From Candidatus Cloacimonadota bacterium (GTDB lineage: Bacteria; Muiribacteriota; UBA6191), in assembly GCA_002402105.1 (NCBI GenBank), contig NVVD01000001.1, positions 253,256-317,255 on the forward strand: a stretch of DNA of 64,000 nt, written 5' to 3'. How positions within the stretch are numbered: the stretch's first letter is position 1; each line of letters starts with the position of its first letter. Under the pieces are notes generated by a model. That model did not search any database and was not told where the DNA came from. It was given only the letters and a program-made list of their open reading frames with translations. Position numbers and translations under genes: made by a program. This document shows positions 8,962 to 16,519 of this stretch, piece by piece.

Positions 8962-9061
8962 GGTTTTATCTTAGCGCGTCTTTTGCTTCACTTCATTTAC
9001 TTGTGTACAGGAAGTACACGTCGTAAATGAGTGAAACAAAATACACTGCTAATATCAAACC
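8962..9061 (+). repeat. 100-nt covarying hairpin element, copy A
   Basis: An almost fully self-complementary 100-nt segment. Pairing is GGTTT 8962-8966 with AAACC 9057-9061; TTAGC 8971-8975 with GCTAA 9048-9052; TTTTG 8981-8985 with CAAAA 9037-9041; TTCACT 8987-8992 with AGTGAA 9030-9035; CATTTAC 8994-9000 with GTAAATG 9023-9029; and GTGTAC 9003-9008 with GTACAC 9014-9019 around a 5-nt loop. Copy B at 36647-36746 has the same length and architecture; 61 of 100 positions match without gaps by hand count. There is no U-run directly after it, so it is not a simple terminator. Function unknown. Confidence 0.85.
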
Positions 9062-9071
9062 TTGGTTGGGG

Positions 9072-9090
9072 GTCGCGTACTTCGTGCGAC
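9072..9090 (+). other. Short GC-rich hairpin
   Basis: GTCGC (9072-9076) pairs with GCGAC (9086-9090). The inner sequence GTACTTCGT again contains a GTAC word, as in the apical stem of the adjacent 100-nt element. It may be part of the same 3' UTR structure. Confidence 0.5.
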
Positions 9091-9102
9091 TGGCTTTTCT
9101 TT

Positions 9103-9133
9103 GAGTTTGGCGCTTCGCTGAGCTCTTTTTTTT
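9103..9133 (+). terminator. Rho-independent terminator of the first peptide operon
   Basis: Nine base pairs including wobbles (GAGTTTGGC 9103-9111 with GCTGAGCTC 9117-9125), a GCTTC loop and eight T. A near copy occurs at 9871-9895, so the two flank the toxin-antitoxin module. Confidence 0.7.
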
Positions 9134-9149
9134 ATACTTTTATGTTTAA

Positions 9150-9169
9150 AAGTGTCAGACATTTCTACT
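9150..9169 (+). repeat. Dispersed motif AAGTRTYAGACRTTT, copy 1
   Basis: AAGTGTCAGACATTTCTACT. Related copies are at 37242-37261 and 39247-39266, all in the two accessory islands. Here AGACATTT (9157-9164) also has an inverted partner AAATGTCT at 9194-9201. Confidence 0.5.
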
Positions 9170-9211
9170 GGAGTTAATACTTGAGGGTATATTAAATGTC
9201 TTGAGATCTGT

Positions 9212-9252
9212 TTGACTGGTGTATATAAATATTATATAATTATGTATATAAA
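9212..9252 (+). promoter_or_regulatory. Toxin-antitoxin promoter with probable operator repeats
   Basis: TTGACT (9212-9217), a 17-bp spacer and TATAAT (9235-9240) make a near-consensus sigma-70 promoter. The 10-bp direct repeat TGTATATAAA at 9220-9229 and 9243-9252 brackets the -10 element and is a natural candidate operator for the ribbon-helix-helix antitoxin that follows. Confidence 0.7.
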
Positions 9253-9270
9253 ATTAAAAGGGATTTAGTT

Positions 9271-9540
9271 ATGCACTCTCCATCAGAACTTCAAAAACAA
9301 CAAGTAGGGCTTAGGCTTCCTAAGTATTTGGTAGAACAAATAGATGAACTCACAAAAGAGTATAGCTTAAACAGAACAGATATTATTATAGAATCTATTA
9401 AATCATATATAGATAGACAAGAGACTCAAAAACTATACGATGAGTTTGATACGGCTTGTAAAGACCTAAAAGAAGTTTTAGCTGACCCTAAAAAGGCTGA
9501 TAAATTACAGACATTAGATGAGTTACTAGATGAGCTATGA
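9271..9540 (+). CDS. Ribbon-helix-helix antitoxin of a type II toxin-antitoxin module
   Basis: An 89-residue protein. Residues about 11-48 look like a CopG/RHH DNA-binding domain: a short strand (Q-V-G-L-R-L-P), then two helices with the N-R-T-D-I-I-I-E-S-I motif. The C-terminal half is charged and helical (L-Y-D-E-F-D through L-D-E-L-L-D-E-L), expected to wrap and neutralise the toxin. It overlaps the toxin gene by 11 bp, the classic translational coupling of such modules, and should repress its own promoter. AAGGG lies ahead of the ATG. Sequence alone does not assign it to a named antitoxin family. Confidence 0.85.
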   Translation: MHSPSELQKQQVGLRLPKYLVEQIDELTKEYSLNRTDIIIESIKSYIDRQETQKLYDEFDTACKDLKEVLADPKKADKLQTLDELLDEL

Positions 9541-9862
9541 TCTTGTAGCTTTACCAACATTTTCAAGCAAATTAAAAAAATTAGCTAAAAAATATAAAAA
9601 AATTAAAACCGATCTTCAAGAGTTACAAAAAGAATTAAGCCTCAATCCAAAAGCAGGGATAGCACTTCAGTATAATTGTTATAAAATAAGAGTAGCTAAT
9701 TCCTCTACCCCAACAGGAAAAAGTGGAGGATTTAGAGTTGTTTATTATTTTGTAGATAACAATAATAAAATTTTTCTTATGACAATTTACTCTAAAACAC
9801 AAAAAGATAACTTACCAGAAAGTGAGCTCTTAAAACTTTTGAATATTCATGGTTTAGACTAG
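9530..9862 (+). CDS. RelE/ParE-superfamily toxin
   Basis: A 110-residue basic protein with the RelE/ParE fold pattern: an N-terminal helix hairpin rich in Lys (F-S-S-K-L-K-K-L-A-K-K-Y), then strands including Y-K-I-R-V-A, G-K-S-G-G-F-R-V-V-Y-Y-F and I-F-L-M-T-I-Y-S-K. The G-G-F-R and the C-terminal Y-S-K-x-x-K-D resemble ribosome-dependent mRNA interferases of the RelE/HigB type, which cleave mRNA in the ribosomal A site. A ParE-like gyrase poison cannot be ruled out. It is translationally coupled to the antitoxin and ends just before a terminator-like hairpin. Confidence 0.85.
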   Translation: MSYDLVALPTFSSKLKKLAKKYKKIKTDLQELQKELSLNPKAGIALQYNCYKIRVANSSTPTGKSGGFRVVYYFVDNNNKIFLMTIYSKTQKDNLPESELLKLLNIHGLD

Positions 9863-9870
9863 TTTTAACT

Positions 9871-9895
9871 TTAGTGCTTTGCTAAGCTCTTTTTT
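9871..9895 (+). terminator. Terminator of the toxin-antitoxin module
   Basis: TTAGTG (9871-9876), CTT loop, TGCTAA (9880-9885) with two wobble pairs, then GCTC and six T. Over 22 bases it matches the upstream terminator at about 17 positions, several of the differences being pair-preserving. It lies between convergent genes. Confidence 0.55.
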
Positions 9896-11705
9896 ACAAC
9901 TTTCTCAACTTTAAATCATTTGTACTTAATAAAGTATTGTTAGAGTAGATAGATATATTGATTGAGTTGTAGTGAGTAAAAAACTTTGGGATCATGATTT
10001 TGAATTCTTTGTTTTTATTAGCTTGAATAGGGATTTTTATAATCTTTTGTTTTGACTTAATAATCATGTATAGATTGCTTTGTGTATTAGGATAGTTAAG
10101 AAAAATTAATGCCCAGATTGTTGAGTTTTTATAATATTGACGGCTATGAATATATTCGTAATTGATTTCATTAGTAAACATTACAGTATGTATAGGATTA
10201 TCAATAACTCCTTTAGGGTCAGCTTTGTTAAATAATCCATAATTTAAATAAGGTACTTGAATAATTCGATTTTTTATTTTGTTTGGTTTTTCAAGAAAGC
10301 TACTATAAAAAAGATCAATAGATGAATAATTTAATTGAATAAATTGTTTTGCTCGATGAATTGCATTTACTTTTTTTAAATATTGAGCAAATTTAATATT
10401 TGGAAAGACTTTAATAATTTTGTTTTTATTCCAATTGTATAAATATTTTTCTTGAAACATCCAGTACTGAATAAGGTGTATATTTTTGTATTTATTTTCA
10501 GAGACTTGACCATAAGTTAATGGAATATTTGCAAAGGTAATTGATAAAATATGAGGAGATTGAAAAGACTTTTGAATTACTTCTGCATTTTCAATAATTT
10601 CTCGCCCTAAAAGGTAAGATTCATCATGAAGTAAGTTTAATTTAGGGTAAAAAATCAAAGAAAAAATAGAAACAGAGCAAAAAAGATATCTAAAGTATTT
10701 TGAAAATGGATGAAAAAAGTTAGAAGCTATAATCAAAATTAAGATAGTTGGAATTGTATAATAGCTATGAATATCGGGTATTTTGTAACATAAATTTTGT
10801 ATGAGGTGTAAGAGTAAAATAGCAATGAATTGCTTTTGAATGAGAGTTTGTTTTTTAAATTTAATAAGTGGAATTGTAAAAATTAAAAGTAGAGTCCATG
10901 AAGGAAATAATCCTTTAAGTACTTCTAAATTATTAGTAAAGGACTTGGTAGTTGGAGCACCTAGAAGGGGGTGAAAAACTTTTGCACTAAAGTGGTTAAA
11001 CAAAACTATAGGGTCAGTCATATCTCCCCAAATATTTAAATTTTTTAAATCAACAGCCCCCGCAACAACTAAAAATAAAATATGAAATATAAAAGGTAGA
11101 AGAGTAAAAATTAGACATTTAAAAAGGTTTTTTTTAATTGCTTGGTATTGGGGAGCAATTAAAATAAAGCAGATTAAGACCATTGTAGTATGATGAGTGA
11201 CTAAACTGGCCGCTATAAAACAAGTCCAGTGTATGTGTTTTTTTTTGTTTAAAAAAATTAAGAAGAGTAAAAATAAAAAAATATTAAAACAATATACTTC
11301 GAGATGGAGGATTGTAAATTGAATTGCACTAGCCTGTAGAAATAAAACTGATATCCCTAATATTAAACTATAACTAAACTTTTGCATTTTTAAGTAAATA
11401 ATAAAAAGATTAAGGTTGATTATTCCAAAGCAATAAATGACTATGCTTGGAGCCTCTTGGGCTGATATACCAAAAAAACAGAGTAGTTTTGTTAGAGTAT
11501 AGCTAGTAGTTAAAAAAATAGAATAACCAGGTGGGTGGGCTATATTTAGATTTGAAATTAATGAAAAAAAATCCCATGAATCAATACTATTTAAACCATA
11601 GTTGAGGGGTTGAAATATAGCCAAGAATAAAAAGTTTAATAGGCTAAAAAGAATTACGGTATTTGTTTTATCATTCCATTGCTTGAGACTGAGATTTTTA
11701 AACAA
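9894..11705 (-). CDS. DUF2723-like polytopic membrane protein (possible lipid-linked glycosyltransferase)
   Basis: 603 residues with about ten to twelve hydrophobic helices followed by a soluble C-terminal domain from about residue 370. Near the N terminus are D-S-W-D-F-F (about 41-46) and I-A-H-P-P-G-Y-S-I-F (about 55-64). This acidic residue plus H-P-P-G-Y combination is the hallmark of the DUF2723/GT-C-like family, whose members are predicted to use lipid-phosphate sugars for protein or glycan glycosylation in the periplasm. No partner genes are adjacent: it sits alone on the minus strand between the two ABC operons, convergent with the toxin gene. Function is inferred from fold-level resemblance only. 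Confidence 0.7.
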   Translation of the reverse strand: MFKNLSLKQWNDKTNTVILFSLLNFLFLAIFQPLNYGLNSIDSWDFFSLISNLNIAHPPGYSIFLTTSYTLTKLLCFFGISAQEAPSIVIYCFGIINLNLFIIYLKMQKFSYSLILGISVLFLQASAIQFTILHLEVYCFNIFLFLLFLIFLNKKKHIHWTCFIAASLVTHHTTMVLICFILIAPQYQAIKKNLFKCLIFTLLPFIFHILFLVVAGAVDLKNLNIWGDMTDPIVLFNHFSAKVFHPLLGAPTTKSFTNNLEVLKGLFPSWTLLLIFTIPLIKFKKQTLIQKQFIAILLLHLIQNLCYKIPDIHSYYTIPTILILIIASNFFHPFSKYFRYLFCSVSIFSLIFYPKLNLLHDESYLLGREIIENAEVIQKSFQSPHILSITFANIPLTYGQVSENKYKNIHLIQYWMFQEKYLYNWNKNKIIKVFPNIKFAQYLKKVNAIHRAKQFIQLNYSSIDLFYSSFLEKPNKIKNRIIQVPYLNYGLFNKADPKGVIDNPIHTVMFTNEINYEYIHSRQYYKNSTIWALIFLNYPNTQSNLYMIIKSKQKIIKIPIQANKNKEFKIMIPKFFTHYNSINISIYSNNTLLSTNDLKLRKL

Positions 11706-11866
11706 AATGCTCCCTTATTATTATTTGATGCATGGATTTAAAATATAGTATTTAAGCTTTAAATTCAATTGAATGAAAATATAAAAACTCTAATTATGTG
11801 AATGGCTAGCTTTTTTTGTTATTATGACAGAACTTAAATTACTTAAAAAAATGATTAGGGAGAAGT

Positions 11867-13816
11867 ATGAAACAAGAGAGTACATCAACAGTAGTTATAC
11901 GAGCTATTATGAGTCTTGCGGTGGTTGGTTTTCTTGGCCTTCTTATTTTACAGATTAATAATTTAGAAAAAAACTTAATTTTGGTTAAAAATGAATCAGA
12001 GTTAACAAAACTTCAATTAAATAAAATGAATAGTAATATTTCTAAAATATCTAAATTACTAAACTCTGGGGTTTTATTAAGTGGCTCAAATAATAAAAAC
12101 AGTATAAATAAAAGAAAATGGTTCCATCCAGATGTGAAAAATTTTTTAATGGGCGAAGAGCCAAAACTAGCCCCAGAAAATGCTCCTAGTAATGGAGTTT
12201 TTGATAAAGTATTTTCTTTTCAGGGTGTTGATCCTAAAGGTTTTAATTTTGTTATTGAAAATGGTGCTGATGTTTCAGAAGAGGTACAAGAGTATGTAAC
12301 GATGTATTTAGGGCGTAGATCACCAAATAATCCTTCTGTTTTTTATGGTGATTTAGCAGAGCGTATAGAAATAACAGATGACTACAAAGAATATACTATC
12401 TATTTAAAAGAGGGTGTTAAATGGCATAGACCCTTAGTAAAATTTGGAGACTCTAGGTATAAATGGATAGAAAAAGAGTATTTTGTTACAGCTCATGATA
12501 TTAAATATACCTATGATTTAATCATGAACTCTCAAGTACAGGCCTCACACTCAAGAAACTATTATAAAGATATAGAGTTTGTTAAGGTTTTAGATGATTA
12601 CACTTTAATTGTCAGATGGAAGAAAAAAACCTATCAATCTGTAAGTACAACTATGGGTTTATACCCAACACCTCAATGGCTGTATGCTTACAACGAAGAT
12701 GGAGAGTTATTTCCAGAAGAAACTGCAGGTTTAAAATTTAATGAACATTGGTACAACTCAAAAGCTATTGGTTGTGGAGCATATGAGTTTGTTAAGTGGG
12801 ATAAAGGGGTGTTGATTCAGTTAAAACGTAATGATGATTATATTGGTGCAATGCCTCCGATTAAAACAATAAACTATCACTTAATTAGAGATAAAAATCA
12901 ACAGTTATTAAACTTTCAAAGTGGTCTATTAGATATCCATAATTTACCAGTAGCTCAATATCGAGATAAAATTTTAGATGGAGCCAAAAATAGTCCTTAT
13001 AAAAACGGTACCTTTAAAGTAGAACCAGTCACTAGAATGGTTTATCGTTATATTGGTTGGAACATGGAGCTCCCAATTTTTAAAGATAAGCTTGTAAGAC
13101 GTGCTTTAACTCATGCAATGGATAGAAAAAACGTAATAAAAAAACAACTGAATGGCTTAGGTACTTTAATAACAGGAAGCTTTTATCGTTATTCAACTGC
13201 TTATGATACCTCTATTAAACCATATGAGTTTGATTTATCTGAGTCTAAAAGATTATTAAAAGAAGCAGGTTGGATTGATAGCGATCAAGACGGTATTTTA
13301 GATAAAATAATAGATGGTGTTAAAACAGACTTTAAATTTGGTATTTTGGCATATGGATATCGTGAAGAAATAAAATCTTGGGTATCTATTTTTAAAGAAA
13401 ACTTATATAAGTTGGGTATTCAAATGGAAATGCAACCAACAGAATGGTCAGTAATGTTAAAACGTATGGAAGATCGAGAGTTTGATGCATATACTGGTGG
13501 TTGGGGTCTTGACTTTGACTCTGACCCTTATCAAATTTGGCATTCATCAGAAGCTGACATCCCTAAAAGCTCTAATCGTGTGGGTTTTAGAAACAAAGAA
13601 GCCGATCGTATTATTGATAAGTTAAGAGAAACATTTGAGCCAGATGAGAGAGTAAAACTTCACCATCAATTTCATAAAATTATCCACGAAGAGCAACCAT
13701 ATTTGTTTATGTATAATGAAAAAATAGTCGTTGTAACTCAACCTAGAGTAAAAAATGTTAGCTTTCAAAAGTCTCGTCCTCATGTACAAACCATGAACTG
13801 GTATATTGAGGAATAA
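11867..13816 (+). CDS. Peptide ABC transporter, solute-binding protein (family 5), copy 2
   Basis: A 649-residue SBP_bac_5 protein, first gene of the second peptide operon. The N-terminal anchor (about 12-28, I-M-S-L-A-V-V-G-F-L-G) is followed by a short predicted coiled coil (about 30-60, N-L-E-K-N-L-I-L-V-K) not seen in copy 1, then the binding domain with G-C-G-A-Y-E-F-V-K-W and D-S-D-P-Y-Q-I-W-H-S-S near the C terminus. It resembles the copy-1 protein in size and architecture but little in sequence, so substrate range probably differs. SD GGGAG sits four bases before the ATG. Confidence 0.9.
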   Translation: MKQESTSTVVIRAIMSLAVVGFLGLLILQINNLEKNLILVKNESELTKLQLNKMNSNISKISKLLNSGVLLSGSNNKNSINKRKWFHPDVKNFLMGEEPKLAPENAPSNGVFDKVFSFQGVDPKGFNFVIENGADVSEEVQEYVTMYLGRRSPNNPSVFYGDLAERIEITDDYKEYTIYLKEGVKWHRPLVKFGDSRYKWIEKEYFVTAHDIKYTYDLIMNSQVQASHSRNYYKDIEFVKVLDDYTLIVRWKKKTYQSVSTTMGLYPTPQWLYAYNEDGELFPEETAGLKFNEHWYNSKAIGCGAYEFVKWDKGVLIQLKRNDDYIGAMPPIKTINYHLIRDKNQQLLNFQSGLLDIHNLPVAQYRDKILDGAKNSPYKNGTFKVEPVTRMVYRYIGWNMELPIFKDKLVRRALTHAMDRKNVIKKQLNGLGTLITGSFYRYSTAYDTSIKPYEFDLSESKRLLKEAGWIDSDQDGILDKIIDGVKTDFKFGILAYGYREEIKSWVSIFKENLYKLGIQMEMQPTEWSVMLKRMEDREFDAYTGGWGLDFDSDPYQIWHSSEADIPKSSNRVGFRNKEADRIIDKLRETFEPDERVKLHHQFHKIIHEEQPYLFMYNEKIVVVTQPRVKNVSFQKSRPHVQTMNWYIEE

Positions 13817-13818
13817 AA

Positions 13819-15258
13819 ATGCAACAATATATTATAAAACGTATTTTGATGATGATTCCTACCTTATTTGCAATTACTGTAATTGTTTTTGGGATATTAC
13901 AAATGGCTCCTGGTAAGCCAGGTGGTGGTCTTGAAACAGATTCAGAGTCAGCAAACAAACAAGAAGGAATGTCTGGTCATTTGATTTTTAAGAGGCAATT
14001 TCATTTAGATAAACCAACCTTTCTAAATTTTAGATTTTGGATGAATGATAATGAAATTATTCAATTGCTAGATAAAAAATATGATAAAACAAAAAAATAT
14101 AGTAGAGCTCAAAAAATTAGAGCAATAGAAACCCTAGAAGATTACGGTAACGATGCTTTAGCTAGTTTTCATCGAATACTTGAAACTACAAATGATAAAC
14201 AAATAAAAGTAAATATTTTATCTGCTTTTCGCTCAAATGCCACTAGAACCCTAATACATCGTTATGGTAAAAAACTAAACGAAGAAGAGAAGTTTGTAAA
14301 CAGAGAAACAGATAGAGAAAACCGTCAAATATCAAAATTTGTTTACTCCGATGATATGTCTGAAAAAGAGATTAATAAATTAACTTTTCGGGTAACAGAC
14401 TATCTTAGAAGTATCGAAGAACGCTGGGATTATTCTTTATTACAAAAAATGAAAAAATGTCTATTTGATACAAGATTTACCTATTATTTTTATAATTTAC
14501 TCCACTTTGATTTTGGTATATCAATGGTCGATAAACAGCCTGTTTTACCAAAAATTATGGAAAAAATAGGTTATTCAATTTTTTTATCGGTAGGTTCAAT
14601 TATTTTAGCTTACTTTTTAGCGATACCAATTGGTATTTATTCAGCTGTTAATCCAAAGACAAAAACAGATAAAGTTATTACTGTTACATTATTTATGTTG
14701 TACTCTTTGCCAACATTTTTTGTAGGTACAGTTTTATTGTTTTATTTTTCAGAGGGCAGTGAGTATTATAAAATATTTCCTACAGGTGGCTTTCAAAGTT
14801 TAAGTTCAGAAAATATGACGACTTTAGAAAGTATCAAAGATATTGTATGGCATATGGTACTACCTTTAATTTGTTTGACTTATGTATCTTTAGCTTCAAT
14901 TTCTAGATATGCTCGTACGGGCTTGTTAGATGTTATTCACTCAGATTATATTAAAACAGCAAGAGCAAAAGGTCTTGGTGAGTGGGTTGTTATTTTTAAA
15001 CATGCCGTTAGAAATGGTTTGATTCCTATTTTAACCTTACTTGGTAGTATTTTACCTGCTGTGGTAAGTGGTTCAGTAGTAATCGAAGTGATTTTTAATA
15101 TACCAGGTATTGGTCTTGAATCTTTTAATGCTGTTATAACAAGAGATTATAATATGGTTATGGGGATTCAATTAATTTCAGCTGTATTAACATTATTTGG
15201 GCTACTGGCCTCAGATATTTTGTATTCAATTGTGGACCCAAGAATTCAATATGAGTAA
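13819..15258 (+). CDS. Peptide ABC transporter permease (OppB type) with large inserted domain, copy 2
   Basis: 479 residues against 344 for copy 1. TM1 (about 8-28) and the post-TM1 phrase F-H-L-D-K-P-T-F-L-N are normal. About 140 residues (roughly 78-217) then intervene before the continuation F-Y-N-L-L-H-F-D-F-G-I-S, where an ordinary OppB has only a few residues. The insert is charged and predicted helical, with a HEAT-like pair around residues 100-150 (A-I-E-T-L-E-D-Y-G-N-D-A-L). The rest is a standard BPD_transp_1 core with EAA loop D-Y-I-K-T-A-R-A-K-G-L and an ending V-D-P-R-I-Q-Y-E. The insert should lie on the periplasmic face, where it could contact the binding protein. Confidence 0.9.
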   Translation: MQQYIIKRILMMIPTLFAITVIVFGILQMAPGKPGGGLETDSESANKQEGMSGHLIFKRQFHLDKPTFLNFRFWMNDNEIIQLLDKKYDKTKKYSRAQKIRAIETLEDYGNDALASFHRILETTNDKQIKVNILSAFRSNATRTLIHRYGKKLNEEEKFVNRETDRENRQISKFVYSDDMSEKEINKLTFRVTDYLRSIEERWDYSLLQKMKKCLFDTRFTYYFYNLLHFDFGISMVDKQPVLPKIMEKIGYSIFLSVGSIILAYFLAIPIGIYSAVNPKTKTDKVITVTLFMLYSLPTFFVGTVLLFYFSEGSEYYKIFPTGGFQSLSSENMTTLESIKDIVWHMVLPLICLTYVSLASISRYARTGLLDVIHSDYIKTARAKGLGEWVVIFKHAVRNGLIPILTLLGSILPAVVSGSVVIEVIFNIPGIGLESFNAVITRDYNMVMGIQLISAVLTLFGLLASDILYSIVDPRIQYE

Positions 15259-16516
15259 TATAAAAGTTTTAGAACAAGACGAGTTCTTAAAAAAAATGTC
15301 GTCTCAACAACCAGAAGAAGAAAGTACTAAGGTTGAATATTGGGATATTGTCTGGGCACAATTCAAAAAAAACAAATTAGCAATGTTTGGTTTGTATTCT
15401 ATTATGACTATTATTTTAATAGCCATTTATGCCCCATTCATTAGCTTAAATAAACCTATTTATGTGGTAAGTAATGGTTCGTGGGAGTTTCCCTTATTTT
15501 ACTCGCTATTTGATCAAAACTTTTTTCAAAATGGAGTAGATTTATTTTTTAATTTACAGATTTTTTTAATGCCTATATTTTTGATTGTGATAGCTGTAAA
15601 AGTGTATATTTTAAAGGAGGCTTTTTTTAAGTTTTTTCCTAGATTTATTAGTTTTTATTTTGCATTATCAATTATAGGTTTTTTATTTGTTTATCATCAA
15701 GATATTAGACATCCTTATAAAGATTGGCCTCAAGAGATTCAAACAAAACGTATTAATGGTCAAATTGTTGATGTAATGATGCCTTTTAACGAATACTCTT
15801 ACAGACAACCTAATGTTAATCCTGGTATGAACCCAGCACCACCTAACAAAAAGCAGATATTAGGTACAGATACAGAAGGGCGTGATGTTTTTGCACGAAT
15901 GATATACGGTACTCGTATATCATTAACCATTGGTTTAATAGCTGTTTCTATGTATATAACAATTGGTATTATACTAGGGGCCTTAGCAGGTTTTTTTGGG
16001 GGAGTCACAGATACAATCATTTCAAGATTAATTGAAATTATGCTTTGTTTTCCGACCTTCTTTTTAATATTGACATTGCTTGCTATGGTTAATACGAGAT
16101 CAATATTTTATGTAATGATTATTATTGGTTTTACAAGGTGGCCCGAGGTGGCAAGACTTGTTAGAGCAGAGTTTTTTAAATTAAAAAATATGGATTATGT
16201 ACAAGCAGCTATCGCTCTTGGTTTTACTAAAACCAGAATTATTTTTGGCCATGTTTTACCAAATGCTTTGGGGCCTGTCATCGTTACTGCTGTATTTGGA
16301 GTAGCATCATCGATATTAATTGAGTCTTCTTTATCATTTTTGGGCTTAGGTGATGCTAGTGCTCCTTCATGGGGTGAAATTTTATCTCAAGGTCGATCAC
16401 AATTTAAGCTATGGTTAATTTTAGCTCCTGGTATTGCTATTTTCTTTATGGTTTCTATATTTAACTTAGTGGGTGAAGGATTGCAAGATGCTATGGACCC
16501 AAAGCAAAGGCGTTAA
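15251..16516 (+). CDS. Peptide ABC transporter permease (OppC type), copy 2
   Basis: About 421 residues, starting at ATG 15251, which overlaps the preceding stop by 8 bp; an upstream in-frame ATG at 15197 lies deep in the preceding gene and is unlikely. After TM1 (M-F-G-L-Y-S-I-M-T-I) there are two additional hydrophobic segments (F-L-M-P-I-F-L-I-V-I and F-Y-F-A-L-S-I-I-G-F) before the signature G-T-D-T-E-G-R-D-V-F-A-R. The core carries the EAA loop D-Y-V-Q-A-A-I-A-L-G and F-L-G-L-G. It pairs with the inserted-domain OppB. The extra helices are a lineage-specific elaboration different from the N-terminal extension of copy 1. Confidence 0.9.
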   Translation: MSNIKVLEQDEFLKKMSSQQPEEESTKVEYWDIVWAQFKKNKLAMFGLYSIMTIILIAIYAPFISLNKPIYVVSNGSWEFPLFYSLFDQNFFQNGVDLFFNLQIFLMPIFLIVIAVKVYILKEAFFKFFPRFISFYFALSIIGFLFVYHQDIRHPYKDWPQEIQTKRINGQIVDVMMPFNEYSYRQPNVNPGMNPAPPNKKQILGTDTEGRDVFARMIYGTRISLTIGLIAVSMYITIGIILGALAGFFGGVTDTIISRLIEIMLCFPTFFLILTLLAMVNTRSIFYVMIIIGFTRWPEVARLVRAEFFKLKNMDYVQAAIALGFTKTRIIFGHVLPNALGPVIVTAVFGVASSILIESSLSFLGLGDASAPSWGEILSQGRSQFKLWLILAPGIAIFFMVSIFNLVGEGLQDAMDPKQRR

Positions 16517-16519
16517 TTT

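Noticed and set aside
8950-8963. CCGAA/TTCGG hairpin across the OppF stop codon as a terminator
   Set aside because: Only five pairs and no T run; a better terminator lies at 9103-9133.
8962-9061. Integron attC site
   Set aside because: Length and folded arms are attC-like, but attC begins RYYYAAC and ends GTTRRRY. Here the ends are GGTTT and AAACC, the opposite orientation, and there is one element per island rather than one per cassette. No integrase gene is in the window.
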